This document shows positions 11,701 to 25,600 of a DNA stretch of 64,000 bases, piece after piece; position 1 is the first letter of the stretch, and the number at the start of each line of letters is the position of its first letter. The DNA is from Trogon surrucura. Lineage: Eukaryota > Chordata > Aves > Trogoniformes > Trogonidae. A program made the position numbers and the translations under genes. The notes beneath the pieces are model-generated. The model was not told where the DNA came from. It worked only from the letters and a program-made list of their open reading frames with translations, and searched no databases. The stretch lies in the NCBI GenBank assembly GCA_020746105.1, contig CM036624.1, positions 27,116,084-27,180,083 of the forward strand, given 5' to 3'.

Positions 11701-12994
11701 GGTAGAACAGAGTTGCAAAAAACATCAACATTTAAGGGATGGAGGAGAAATGGTTCTACCTTAGTGCTGACCAGGCTTTCACGCCCAAGGACAAGATTTA
11801 CATAACCAGGAGATGCAACTTCTGGAGAGGCAGAAATTTCTGACTTGGGGTCTTCTCAGAAGTACCTCTCTTCATTCCCAAATCCACATCCTGTCACTCT
11901 TTCTTATTCCTTCCTGTCACTGCTGGAGCTCAGCTCTATTTATTACTATTCCTATTTTCCAGTTATGTTTTAAAAGACTCAGTGTTGTCACAAGAGATCT
12001 TAGCAGTTTAAGTTTGAACAGGTTTGGTAGGCTATCTCTTGCCTACACCCATTAGAATATACTTTCTTATCAAGTCGGGATTGTATTTTAGGATTTGTGT
12101 TGTCTACTGTAATAACTAGGTGAAACCTAAATAATCAAGCATTTATCTCATTCCACACTAATGATGATACACATAGAAAATGACAATCTTATATTGCTGG
12201 AAATCGGTCATTTTGTGCAAAGGTTGCGAATCCAAAAGTTTTAGTTTTGCTGACAAACCCTACTTGTTGTCAAAAAGATATTGCAATTAAACCTAAATTC
12301 AGTAGCTCACCAGCAGGAAGTGTACATATACACAAGTTGTTTCAAGAACAATGATACTGTGATATGACCATTGAGAAGTTAGCAACTGGTCTATTAAAGT
12401 TGTTGAACCTTAAACAATTTGTATTATAATTATATTCTGAACATCTGTGGTGCTATGTAATAGTGATTACACTGAAAAATCAGTGTCAGACTGAGCTCCC
12501 AACTGACTGTACAGATGCCAGAGCAATGCTGGGAGGGTAAGTTAATGTTAAAGTATCACTCAAACACTGCACTGAAGACAGCCATATAAATCTTCCTAAA
12601 AACACAGCAGTTTTTTCTTCAGAGCATGTCTGGACATTGTGCAGTAATAAAATATTAAAATACTCGCTGAACATTAGACAATATGTAAAATAACACACTT
12701 TCCCTGAGTGGAAATTATTCAACAGACTAATGAAAGAAAGACCTGTGGAAATAAACCAACATATGACAGGGTAATTAGAGGCTGTATCATAGTGCAAACA
12801 TACTGGAGAAATAAATAAGGGTTAAACAGCTGGCCTTAATTCTGCTGCATAATCATTTAAGGATGAGATTTTGAACTCGACATGCTTTTAACATATTGAA
12901 ATGTATATACAAAAGCGATGCAAACACATTGCAGACTATATACAGCTGTAATGACTAATAACGTGAAATTTTTAAAACGTAACATAGATCTCTT
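8726..12994. other. Unassigned AT-rich non-coding stretch
   Basis: No coding frame, LTR or CR1 tail was recognised across this 4.3 kb. There are short T or A runs (for example near 9041 and 9557) and a TA-rich patch at about 10795-10812. Nothing here supports a host exon. Confidence 0.5.
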
Positions 12995-13512
12995 TCTGTG
13001 TCAAGGCAGGATCGATTCTATCTATGTCACTCCTGACAGATATTTGTCTAACTGCTTCTTAAAGGCTTTCAGTGATGGACATTCCTCCCCAGGCAGTCTA
13101 TCCTAACATTTCCCTCAGTATTCTCACTGTTCAAAAATTCTTCCTAATATATCAGTTGAATCATCTTTAATGCAATTTAAATTCCTAATTTCTTTTTCTA
13201 TCCGTCACAAACACGGTCCACAGATTGTTGCCTGCCTCTTTGCAGCAGCTTTGTGTGTATCTGGAGACTGTTATCTTGTCACACTCGGTCTTCTCCTCCT
13301 TAGGTTAAGCAATCCAGTTCATTCACTGTGTTCTCCAAGGTCATGTTTTATAAACATCTGAGACTTCTTGTTATAATCCTCTGACCAGCTCTAATTGGTC
13401 CACATTTTTATGAAGTATGGTACATAAAGCTGGATCTAATATTCTAGCTACAGACCAAAAGCTGAAGAGTGCTGCTCTAGCCAAGAAGAACAAAGGGTTA
13501 CTTCACATGAGG
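12995..13512 (-). mobile_element. Old CR1/L3-type LINE fragment, C-terminal ORF2 region
   Basis: The plus strand carries, in order, phrases typical of the reverse complement of an old amniote CR1/L3 3' region. These are a caaggcaggatc start (13002-13013), cctgacagatatttgtctaa near 13033-13052, and cttcttaaaggctttcagtg near 13055-13075. They are followed by a ttcttcctaat block near 13139, a gagactgttatcttgtcac block near 13264, a tcttctcctcc block near 13289, and aattggtccacattttta near 13394. Such a sequence encodes the C-terminal tail of ORF2 downstream of the reverse-transcriptase core. Many substitutions and small indels show advanced age. The upper edge may extend beyond 13512. It lies 4.3 kb from the endonuclease fragment at 8.4 kb and on the opposite strand, so the two are separate insertions unless an inversion intervened. 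Confidence 0.72.
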
Positions 13513-16500
13513 CAATTAACTTCTTTCAGACATACTTTATTTAACTACCACATACTAATTTTTAATCTTCCAGATAGGTTTTGGGGGGGCTAAGTCTCAA
13601 ATAAAATGTTTTTCTTCTGAAACTGTGCTTGCTTAATTGCAATTACTGGGATATTACATAGTTGTAGAGTGAAACACATCACTAGTGATATATTGTTCAC
13701 TCTACCCCCTTCCTTTTGGTTGTTCAAGAATGGCAGCTACAGTGAATAGACTTATAGTTGTGCTAAAAGGCTTTTGGCTATTGAGCCATGTTAGCTGTCA
13801 TCTCAAGTGAATCCCTTCAATCAACATAATAAAATATATTATCAAAATCCTGTATGATTTATTCATTGTAATCTATCAAACCTGAAGGAACTATTAGGAT
13901 GGAAAAGTAATGGATTCTTTTTGTTATTGACTAGAGTCACAGCTGTTTCAACAAGAATGAAGAAACAATAGGGCAGGTTGTATGCTGCACTATAAAAATT
14001 TACATTGTTTGAAGATTTTTTTTTTCCTTCAGGGTTAACTAAAGGTTGACCCAGGTAAGAAGAAATTTGGTATTAGGAAAATAGAGGTAATTCCTATTTG
14101 TAAAAACAAATCTGCACACAGAATTCCAGGAAAGTAAAGAGCACATATTTTCTGAAACAAAGTAGCTCCATATATGTTACAGTACACTGGGTAGAACCAG
14201 CACTGTGTGCTGAAAAATTACTCCAAGCCTTCAATAAATATTTACTCTGCTGTTTAATAAAGATTGAATAACTCTTAGAAATTGACAGACACGTCAATGA
14301 AATAACATTCCCGCAGAAATACATACCCCCCTCTCCCAGAAAAAGACTGTGAGCTTTTGGAATATCTTCGGTGCTTCTTATGGTGGCTGGGGCAAGTGCT
14401 GAAGAGCACAGAGCTCAGAACCACCAAAATAGAAACAATGCATTCTCTTTCCTTACTTTGAAAAAACATTTCTGTGACAGAGTAGCTGCGCTTCCACATC
14501 ATCTTTGTCCTGCCTATTCTTTCTCAGATTCTGAATGGAAGCATCTCTGGATTGGTTTATGTTGGCTGTACTACACCTGAGGTCAGGGTGCAGCACATCA
14601 ACGCTCATTTTCAGTCAGCTGTTTCAAGTGTTGCCTGCGTTGAGCTGACCATGCCACATTTCCAATCACGCTGTTACTTTTTTAAGCCAGAGGTTTTCCA
14701 CAGTTCATGTCGTGGTGGCTGGCTTATGTCTGTGCAGGACATGTCTTGTATCCATCTGCACCCTCTGTACTGTCTGTGATTGCCGAACATCAGGGTCCTT
14801 CCAGCCTGTGTTTTCGCTGGTGTAGACATGGCCCCTGCAGTGTTGTTGTCACCCTCCCTTGCGGAGCACCTCGCTCTCGCCGCTCCTTGGCAGACGTGAG
14901 TTATCAGGGAGTGAGAACTCTGCATTCACTTCAGCTTCATGCTCACATCTCTCCGTACCAAGCTTTCTACAGGTTTCAGTAAACGTGGTTCGTACTACTC
15001 TGCCATAAAATGTTTGGCACCCTCAACCTCTATAGAGGAAGAGGAACCAAGAAGCCTTGGATGACAAGCTTACATCAAAGATAATGTAGTTCATAGCCAA
15101 TAATGATGAAGATGGCTTCACTCCCTTCCCTGAAGCACTGTTGCACGTGTACTGTAGTCTATGTCCTCAGGATTTTTTTATGCAGCTCAAACATATGAAA
15201 CCGAGGTACCTTGATAAATTCATTGATAAATAAATTATCTTTGAGTGCATTCTTTCCACGTACATTCAGTGAAGGGCTTTTGTTCTCCCAAGAACACAAT
15301 AAAGCTAAAGATAAGCACTTGATATCATCTGTAAGCAGCTTGGGGTTTAAAACTTTTTAGGAAGGAAGGAAGGAAGAGTCCAGAGATATTAACATGTACT
15401 GAGCATGGCATACTCATTTTTTTTAACCTTTATTCTGCTATGTTTGTGTTTATTCCTTATTAAAAAAAGTGAGTCTTCACAGCCTCCAAAATGTAGTAAA
15501 TGAGTGAATCTACATTAACATTTTGATTTAAATCAGGAGTGCTATTTTTCAAGTAAATACCTCCTTTGTCCCTACTTTCTGAGATTTGAGTTGTATCATT
15601 GAGTAGTCTTGGAGCTTATGAGTTGGATTCCTTTCAAATGAAAAATAAATCATAAGCAAAACTCCAGGAGCAAGTCCAATGCAATCTGGCAGCTAATGGG
15701 CATACAGTTCACTGGAACTGCCATGAATTAATATGAAATATTTTCCCTCCTCAAATGTAGACATCCACACCAGCTGTTTTGTTCTATAGATCTACTATCA
15801 TGCACAAGTACATTTTACAGCCATTATGAATGATTCAGCCTATTAACAGAAAAAAAAAGTGTTTTCTTCTTAAGTTATATTGCATGGTTTATATTTGTGT
15901 GTATGGATTTCTGACAGGCTCCCTGTGGCAAGATTGTACAGAATTAGTAGGCTCTTCTTTAGCATATGATTAAGATGCATGGATTAATAATTGATTTAAT
16001 TATAGTATCTGGAGTGATTTTGAAACACTTCAGTCATGATTATGTCTCCTTCACTCAATAACATTAAAATAAAATGACACAATGATACATTGCTAGGAAA
16101 TTCATTGATAGAAGGTCTGCGAAAGGTGCTTAAGCAGGCTGTATAAGCAGTCTATTTTAACTTCAGTTTATGAAACATTTTCATGGGATGCTTGTAAACC
16201 TAACTTCACTATTTTCTATGGTTCTTAAATTATGTTTCTTCATTGGCGTCAGTGAGTTATGAAAGATGCTATAAACTATGAGGGAAGACGTCTTGTGATT
16301 TATAATCCCGATCTCAGTCGCAAGACTGCTTATATCGTTGTGACTTGAAATGATTCTTTACTAGTATCAGTCTTACTCTTCATTGCAACACAAAATCATG
16401 AGCTATTAATGGCAAAATAAACTGAAACATCAAGGCAAAACCAAAATGCTGACGAGTTGAACACATTCCTCTAACTCTCTGACAAATAAGGCCCTTGAAA

Positions 16501-16581
16501 GTAAATCTCTCAGATAGGTACATCAATAGCCTATAAAATGAGCCACATAAGTGTTTGTGGGATCTGCCTATTTGATTTTAG
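13513..16581. other. Unassigned non-coding stretch with a GC-richer patch
   Basis: No supported gene. A patch at about 14500-14990 is richer in G and C than its surroundings and carries overlapping open frames on both strands of up to 91 codons, but none resembles a known protein. A GGAA-type tract (about four units) lies at 15360-15376. The rest is AT-rich background. Confidence 0.45.
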
Positions 16582-16657
16582 GATCATAGAATGGAATGGT
16601 CTAGGCTGGAAGGGACCTTAGAGATCATTTAATCCAACCTCTCTGTCATGGGAGGGT
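16582..16657 (-). mobile_element. CR1 3'-end fragment
   Basis: Read on the plus strand it runs from atcatagaatgg through ggctggaagggaccttagag to the ccaacctctctgtcatggg block. This is the reverse complement of a CR1 3' untranslated end, including its 8-bp terminal repeat. The copy is severely 5'-truncated, about 75 bp long, and similarity fades after 16650. Confidence 0.85.
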
Positions 16658-19600
16658 TTCTACACATAACGGGTTTCTACACAAGAAATCCAAAGGAGTT
16701 AGGTACATGCTGAGACATTTGCAAAGGCAAATTCCAGATGAGAAAAACTCCACAAGGCAAGAAGCCTGAAAAAAATATACTGGATCCATTATTGAGGGAA
16801 AGGTTTTAGGAGCTGAGGAATCAATCAGATGAAATCATATTAGGAGCCAAGAGTAAAGTATGCTGTTTTCCTTTGATTGCAAGTTTCCCCATTCTTAAAA
16901 TTTAAAAAGAAAAAAATCACAATTGCGATTTATCACAAATTGCAAAATGATTTTGTGATACCAGATTAAAAAAAAATCCTGTCACATCCCCCTGAAGTAA
17001 AAGGGATTGAAATTCCACTTTAACCAGAAATACATGGTCCTGGGAAAAGTCAGTTAGGTGACTGTTCTGTGATTTTAAGCTGAACATGCAGAAATGTTAA
17101 CACTGCCCTTTCTACTCCTGCAGACCTTCAAATACAAGTGTTTTGCCCCTTTTGACCCAAAAAGAGGAAGTGGTATGCAGAGTGCCAGAAGCTCCATAAG
17201 GTACTTTGTTGAAACCTAGTCAATTAAGGGCTCTAAATGTCAAAACCAATATTTTTAACGCAATGTACAAAACCAGTCAATGAAAAGACTGGGCATTCTT
17301 ACTAATGTCCAGTTGCACAGAGTAAATAAGCTAAGGTTCTTTAAAGGAACCTTTCATTCTACTTTTTTGATGTTAAAAAAATGCAGAGCCTGGGTAGTAA
17401 AAGGTCCTGCTGAAAACAAGGAAATCAGTGTGCACAGGCACACTTCATTTTAGAGCATAACTGGGATTTTTAAAAGGTTAATGTTGCTGAACAACAAACA
17501 GCGTATTTTCAGCAACATTTTCCACAGAAGAGTCGTCTCGTGTGAGAATGCACTCATAATGACAATGTCTATTAACGGAAATCACAAGGATTTTTCAACC
17601 GTTTTAAACTTTCTATTATTCTCTTGCAAGTGTTTCTTTTCTCTGTGAGCTGTTGCTGGATAAAACCCAGTCTCACCAAGGAAAAACTCATCAGTGTTTC
17701 ACCTTTCAAAGTTTATTGCAGGCTCTTACAAATGGAAAAAAATGGGCTATGGTGTTCATTGGCTTCAGAGAAGACACTGGCAATGTGCAAATTTCCACAC
17801 ACTGTGTGAGAAATAGAGTTAAGTAATTATTCTTTTCACTATTTTTGACACATTTTGAGGCAGTCATTGTTCTTGATGTATTCTTCAGTACTCAGGTAAA
17901 ATCCCAGTTATGGTACAGTTTTCGTTCTTTGACAGTGAGCTAGGGAAATAACATGCATAACATTCAGATCAGGACACCAAGTGACACAGCAAGCACTCTT
18001 ACAGCTTTGACCTTCAACTCCTTTTTCACACTGACTCACACATTACATTACCCATCAGGCAGCAAAATGCACTTTGCTGACAAAAGCTGCTTTTCACTTA
18101 TGGTCAAATTGGTGAAAATATCCTAGGTAAAAGGACTTTTTTTTTCTTCTTTCCTTTCCCTATGATGAATGCCAAAGGAAAATGAACAAAAAGGGGAACA
18201 ATTTCTTGTGAAGTACCTAATTTTTGACACAGCTCTATTTTCTGCCTGATTTAATGGGAGGCAGGAAAGTGGCAAATTTAAGAGCAAACTTGAAAATAGT
18301 CATTACATCGGTTTGCTGACCAGTTAGTTCAGCAGCAAGTGACCTAATTTGCTCCCTAAGGCTCTCTCCTGTTTGATATCACAAGAAAAGGCCAGTGTGT
18401 TAAAATGTGCATCTCATCACACTATGCAGCACAGGCTTCCATAATGTCATAAGACATAATATAATTTTTTTTTAAAAAAAAAGTCATTTGTGCTCCTGTT
18501 AAGACCATATGTTCCAAGTCTGTGAACACAGACGTCTCAGAAGTTGCGTTGCTGTCTTAGAAAGGCATGAGTACTCCACTGACAGAAATGGACCTCCTAA
18601 TAATTCTGGCCATATCTAACTGTCAGTTTTAGCTTTTAAACATTCCTTGTTTAGTGCCTGGTGCATATCAAAGAGAAAGAAATCACTCATTCAAACACAG
18701 TTATTTGTCTCTGTCCCAAGAACTAAAGCTTCTCTGTCAGTGGAAGGAGACCCACCAACCTCATTAACAGTAAAAGACACGTCCCTTTCTGTTTCATGGC
18801 CTCAACTTCCAAAGGTATATAGTTCAGATTCTGATGGTGGTTGCTCTACTTTAAAGTGAGGCTAACTCAGCTGAAATGTTACTTAGGTTTGCATGGGTAA
18901 AGTTAACTTACCCTGCATCTTCAGTTTTACCCAAAGATTAAGCTTCTACTGCCCCAGAGGATGGGGAGTTACCTCTAGCAAGGAAAACTGCACTAGGAAA
19001 CTCCATATTTCTTCTTCTGGGAGAGTTGCCAAGGATGTCATGTAATTTCTTGCTTGTTCCTCCGTCAGGTGGATAAAGCAAGATTTAGGCTTCAAGATCA
19101 GCATGGAACTACTTGTACACACATATTTCTTGATGTCTTTTCAGCACAAATAGAACACGTGTTTATTTAATTGAATGGTGCAGGGATGGGTTTGAATGGA
19201 GAGCTTGCAGATTTCTAGGGAGAGCTGTATATGTGTGTGTGCACATGTGCATGTGCAGGCTGAGGGGTGGCAGGGCATCCAGGCAGAAGGGACACTCTGA
19301 TCCCTGCAAATATTTGATCAGCTGCACCTCAACACCCCATGTCTGCGGGATCCAGCTGAGCCCAGCTACTGCATGCGTGCCACAAGAGGTCTTCCCTGAG
19401 ATGCTCTGCAAAGAAAAGGTTGGGGACCGTGGGTCCTGCCTCTCCAGTTTGCCTCACACCACAGGAGTGGGGAAACCCTGCCATGAAAGATCCCCCCCCA
19501 AGTGTAGACCAGGAGGCAAAGAGTACTATCCCACCCATCTTATGTCATTCAAATTGATTTAAAAATCTGATGTGTAAGTGGAGCTGAATGCTATTTAGGC

Positions 19601-22600
19601 TGACATTACAGAGCCAGCTCCTGGAGCTTGGACTCAGTTCTCCCTTAGTCAGGGAACATTAACTGAACAAGATACTAATGAAGGCTCCCAGTGTTTATGC
19701 AAAAAGAGTAACAAAGGCATCATTAGCGGGAGATGCACATTTGATCTCCCTCTGGGGCTTGTACCCTCCTGCCACCCACCACATGGAGCCATTCTGAGGT
19801 CTGGCCACAGGAGCTTTGAGCAGAAACCACCCTGGAGCAGGGCTCCTGGATCTGCACCCAGCCTTTGCCCCTGCCTGGCAAACCACCCCCAGCAAAGAGA
19901 AATGTCAGGAGGAGCAACTTGAAGCAGTTATATAAGTAAAAAGCCAGCTTCAAATTGAGAAAGACCTGAAAACTCCAGACCAGATCCGGTGCAATCTGGA
20001 CCTGGTGCTGATTTAGGAGGATCTTCAGGGTGATGGAGGTGAAAGCAGTGCAGAAAGAGATCTTTATCTCACACTGTTAATTAGCACCAAAACCCTCAGC
20101 AGAATAATGGGCCAGGAGGGAATATTTCGTAACAGGGTGATACACATGTTCCATAAAACAAAGCAAGCCACTAACTCACCTTTGCCCTCTGAAGTCCCCG
20201 TAACTAAAACATGTTACCCTGGAACAAAGTGGTCATCACCAGGGGGAGAGGAAGGTGTCTGACAGAGGCTGCTTTTAATTCCTCTAATTTATGGCACCAT
20301 CTGAATTCTGCACGTGGGAGTTTCAATGAGGGAGTATTTTTCAATCGTGATATTATTCTGTGTTTTGCCTATGAATGTTGGTGAGTCTTTTCTAGTAGGC
20401 TGTTAAGTGATTTCAGGAAGCTGGAGAAAAACCAAATGAAAATAAAATCCAGGCAATCTCTTACTTTCCCCTGCTATATGCAGGAGTGACTTTTCCTTCC
20501 AGTCAGTTACGTGTTTATCTTTTCTTCATTCACCCTCTTCTAAAAACACTTCTCTGCAGAGATCTAAAAGCTTTAACTTCACTCAGTTAATGCCTCATTA
20601 TATACTGGAGAAAGCCTAGTGTCTGTAGTCCCTGCTGTACTCTGTGTGCTGTTTGTCTCTGGGAGTGAAAGATGAGGCAGAGAGCTATAGATGAAATCTT
20701 GGACCCATTAAAGGCAAGAGGAGTTTTGCCATTGACTTGTATGGGGTCACTGTTTTGCCCTCAGTCTTTTATTTCTATCTTGTACAATGTCAGGCAGCCT
20801 GTCAAAGCTGATGCCTAGTCAGTTCATTAGGCTGACATGATCAGATACAAATTCACCAAATCTAAACTGTTGGGATCTTCACAGAGTTTAGACCAGAGAA
20901 AACAGCCGCTTTTAACACAAAACATTCACACATTTGTGAAACCATGCAAGATACTTCTAGTATGAATACATTTCATCAATGCACTTAAGTTTTAAACCCA
21001 ATTCACTTTTGCACAATGACGTAAAGTAAGATGAGGTTTCAAACTATGAACTGTGAAATCCAAATGCTTTCATACCAGTTCTTCATAACACAGCCACCAT
21101 GAATTGACTATCATTACCTTGAGTTTATACCAAAGCAGTCTGGGGCTCTTAACATTTTCTGGGAGCAAACATGAGCATGCAGAAGGAACAAGAAGAGTTA
21201 GATCTGCAAAGGTTTGGAAACAGTGAACATTATGTTAGCACGTATGTGCATCTTGTTTGGACATAGAAATTAATTACTTGGAATTGACTGACAAAGCAAG
21301 GGTAGTTCTCCAATCCTTTGTTCAGCATAATATACCGTTGTACTAGTTATTCAAGCTCAACGTGTTTTACATAATTTCCATATACTTTGAAATTTTTACT
21401 GCAAGATCCCAGAAAATACAGAGCTGAGTGTAAATTGTTCTGTATGTTTTCCAAATAACAAATAAAGCCTGAAGTAGATTACTTTGTTTTAAAATTATGT
21501 CACCTCAGTGAGAATATCCTCAGTCTAGTATTATGCTTTTCAGAGGATAGCAGAGATTTAACTACTATAAGTGATATCTTAGCAATAACATCTCCATCCT
21601 GTAGAAATTGTAAGAGCAAGAGAATCTCTAAAACCTGAAGATTGAAAGCAACATTTTATTTTAGCATTTTAATCTACCTCCTGCTTTTCCACCCCGAACA
21701 AGCAAAATAAACCCAGACATTCCCCAGTACCATTGACAGAACAACTCTGAAGAAAGGCTGGATTTTGCAGGTTGTATCAGTGCAGAACTTTTTAATAAAG
21801 CTGCAAACTTCAGTAAAGGTGAGATGAAACTTTTCACAATGTTGTCAGCCTTGATTCAACCACAGCACAGACTTCTGTGTCGGGCAAAGCTACTGACTAA
21901 GGTGAGTGGGGGTTCGGACTGGAGAGGGTTTGCAGGGTTTGGGCACACTGCCAATAAATCCACATAATGCTGAGAGGCTAAAAGCCTGAGTGTGTTCACA
22001 TTTACCCTCATATTAAGCATGAGTAATTGCCTTCCAATGAGTGGAGTTGCATGAATGTAAAACTAATGCAACAGGGAAGACTGTCCATAGGATAGGGAAG
22101 ACTGCTCATACTGAATAATAACCTCCCACTGATCATTCCTGTATTTTTAGAACTGAACTTAGGCTGAACCTCTCTCAAGGTTACAAAACTTTCTCGTAAC
22201 TTATGTCCAGGCCTCTGCGTTTTTGGCTTCTTGCCTAGATAAGGACTGAAAGCACAAACAATCAGTGTAAGGTCTGCTCTCATAATGTTTCCCACTTGAA
22301 TGAGAGAGGAAGCAGGGGGAATCTCACCCAGCTGCTTGTCTTCAGACGACTTCCAGTCCTATCTCCAGAGCTACGGGGTCTGTCAAAAAACCCTGCAGTG
22401 GAGCCTGTTCCACTTCTCCCCACCTCCTGCTGCAGTTGCTGCTTCTCCAACAGCCTGTCCGGGGCAAGCGGTGGGGCAGGGACCTGCCTGGTGGCTCTCG
22501 TGATGTGTAGACCGTGGGTCTCAAAGAATGCCTCATAGACAGCCCACATACCTGACGTGACTTCAGTGGAATACCCTGCATAGCACACAGCCTGTCACAC

Positions 22601-25600
22601 GTTGCTGAGATCACAATCTGCGTTTGTTCAGACGAAGTAAAAGTACATTCTCGTGCACTGTTTCAACTCAAACCCCAGCTACAAGGGCTTTTTAATAGTT
22701 GTCCACAAGCTATTATAGCGTGTGCTTTCTCTGTGCCAAGAGTTTTTAATTCATTCCCCTTTGTGCTATCCTTTCCAATCCATTTGTCTCCCAGTTTGAA
22801 AATTGCATCTTGTATGTGCCCGTCAATTAACTTTTGGGGCCTCCTAAGTCTGTACTGTTACATACTGTAATGAAGTTAGGATGATAGAATTACTGAAGTT
22901 GACTCTAATCATTAAACTGTAAATACTTATGCCCAAGAACAACCCTCGTGCAAGGTCTGCACAACCTATACATGTACAAAAAGGCATTCAGTACTTTGGC
23001 TGTGTAGTTTGTGTTGGACAAGACCTGTTTTTTTTACACAGCCACTGATTAATGTTTGTGCCACAAATTTAAATTTTCTTCTCTCTGACCTGTCTATATC
23101 TTCTTTTCAAGCCTGTCTTCTGGTCACACTGCTGGCCTCAATGTCCAGAGTACTGCTAGAGGCTGAGGCCAATGCAATTATCTCTGCACGTTGTTTCAAG
23201 CATACGTTCATTATCACTATTTTGCACAGAGCACACTTGATGAGAACAAATTGATTTTATAGCACCAAACAAGGTATGATACAAATGTCTCTTAATGGGA
23301 ACAACTGCGAGGTGACCTCTTTTACTGATTAATAAACTGAATTTCTGGAGGGACACCATTTGTCATTGAACTAGTTTTTGCCTCCTCCTACAACAAAAAC
23401 AAAGTGAAAAAAGAGATGGTTTAAACCCCCTGAAACTTCAGAACTTTTCATTAAAAACAACGAATTTTTTATAAACTAACCTAAATTTAAGAAGAGAACA
23501 TTTATAGACATTAAAAGCAAGGAAATTCATTTCAGGAAAATTACAAACAAGTAATAGATTTTCCCTCCTCCTCTCCACTTCCCTGCATCTTGGAAATTCT
23601 GTTTTTAAGTTTAATATGGAAATATTTTTTCTTGATTTCTTGGATTTAAATTTTTGATTCAGGGGTTGTTGGGTTTTGTGGGGGTTTTTTTTGTTTGTTT
23701 GAAGTTGGCCTAATACTGCATCCTTTTTCTTGAATTGTCCCACCAAAATACATCTACTGGTTTTAAATTGCTAAAACATATTCAGTGTTGTAACACATTT
23801 ACTTAAACATACCAGATGGTAAGTTAGATTCCCCAAAATTCTGTACTGCTTTTATCTTTGTGTAACTCCTTTACTTTTAGGATCATTCCACTAGGTAGCG
23901 TGTCAGGAATAACATAAATGTCAGGCCTAACATTAGGCTTCAAACTCCCTTTTCTTTGATGCCTGCCTCTAACTTCCCTTAAGAGCAGCACTTCATAAAA
24001 TGATGTTGACTGGGTTTTTTTAGAATAATTGCAATACTTGGGTGTAGCAGGGTTGTCCACAGTAGATATTCTGTGGCTGGCACTTCATTATTAGCATTTT
24101 GATTGCACCAAATTTATCTTGAGATGAAAAGTAAACATCATTATCCTCACTGGAACGCAGTATACTTACTTTGCTCTGTAATTACAGGTCTGATCATTAC
24201 CATTGCCTTTCTTCAATGACCCAGGAGTAGTAGAATATGGAGGTAGGATTAATGTGTGATTGATGATGGCTGCTTTCACTACATTATGTAGTATAAGTGA
24301 GCACCTAACAGATGGATTTCATCACTATGTAACATATAAATTCCAGTATATGATAAATTTCTGTTCCTCCAGTGTACTGCAATATTCGTTACAAAAGTAA
24401 AGTATTATTCTAGTCAGAACATTCATTTAGTTACAGTTCATGCATTTCATTATACACAAGAGTCTTTTCATCTTACACTAAGTGATTTTTTTTAAAAAAA
24501 AATCCATTATTATACAGTAAATTGTTTTGGTTCTTTTAATATTAGAAGATAACCCAGCAAATAATTTTGGGTTTAAAATACAAAGATACAAGAGATATTA
24601 TTAGATTTTTCAAGAGCTCATGGATCCGAGATGACTGGCTGGAACGCTTTTCAAAAAGTTTTAGTATTAGTTGTTACACACAAGTAAACATTTTCCTTTG
24701 CCTAATTTTAAAGGGCAGATCTTGACCTCTGCTCTGGGAAAACCAAATTAACTAGACAGCCGAGGATTCGCCCAGTGAAACAGCTTTTATAACTCAAGGT
24801 TTCTCCTAAGATCTGTTCTGGCATAAATATGTGTACTAACTCTGTAAAGCTGGATCAAAGTTCCTTAGTAGAAGAAAAGCAGACTCTGCCTTCTCCAGTC
24901 TGTTTCCAGATTGTGTGTAGAGATTTAAAAATGCAGTAAATCCATATTAAAAATTGTTAAACCAGCATATTTACAGATCTGCCAAGATCTGATTGCTAGC
25001 AGCGTTGTTCAATACTATCTTACTTTGTTACTTCAAAAAGCATTCAGTGTGTAAAAAGGATCATTCGTGAACTGCGCTTTGATGTACAAGTTTAAAAAAA
25101 AAAAAAACCAATCAACATATTTTTAAGATTTCCTGAATTAATAGCTTTGCACACGTCATGATGTTTTTACACAAGTGAATCCTTGGCCTTTTTAAAGAGA
25201 CATAAGTTTGGTTTCCCTTGCCTCTCTCATACCAGTCCAAAGCCTAATAAACTCTACTCACTGTAGGTCTTTTAAGTTCAAGATGTAGAAATATGCACAC
25301 TTACTGCTTTAGGATTTCCTTAGGTGTATCTGAGCACATGAAGAATTTTTTTGAATGTAAAGACCTTATAGTCCTTATTTTAGCAACTTCAAAGCAATTG
25401 TCAGAGTACTCCAATGAGAAACACTGAGCCAAACACCATTAAAACTGGAAAAACAAATGGATTTCAGTCCAGCAAATTTCTACATTAGGCCACACAGAGC
25501 AGAAGTTCCAATTCATTACTCAATGTAGACAGGAGCTGTCAGACTTTAGTACAACTGGAAAGGTTCTGCTAAATAATAATAGGGACTACTCTGGGATGAC

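Noticed and set aside
14500..14990. GC-richer block with several frames up to 91 codons on both strands
   Set aside because: No family resemblance, overlapping frames on both strands, and no convincing splice pattern.
19233..19562. 109-codon plus-strand frame
   Set aside because: Compositionally biased and starts in a TG-rich repeat; overlapping antisense frames are equally open, so there is no coding signal.
22280..22614. Overlapping frames of 67-102 codons on both strands
   Set aside because: No recognisable domain. Arginine- and proline-rich translations are what GC-rich non-coding DNA gives.
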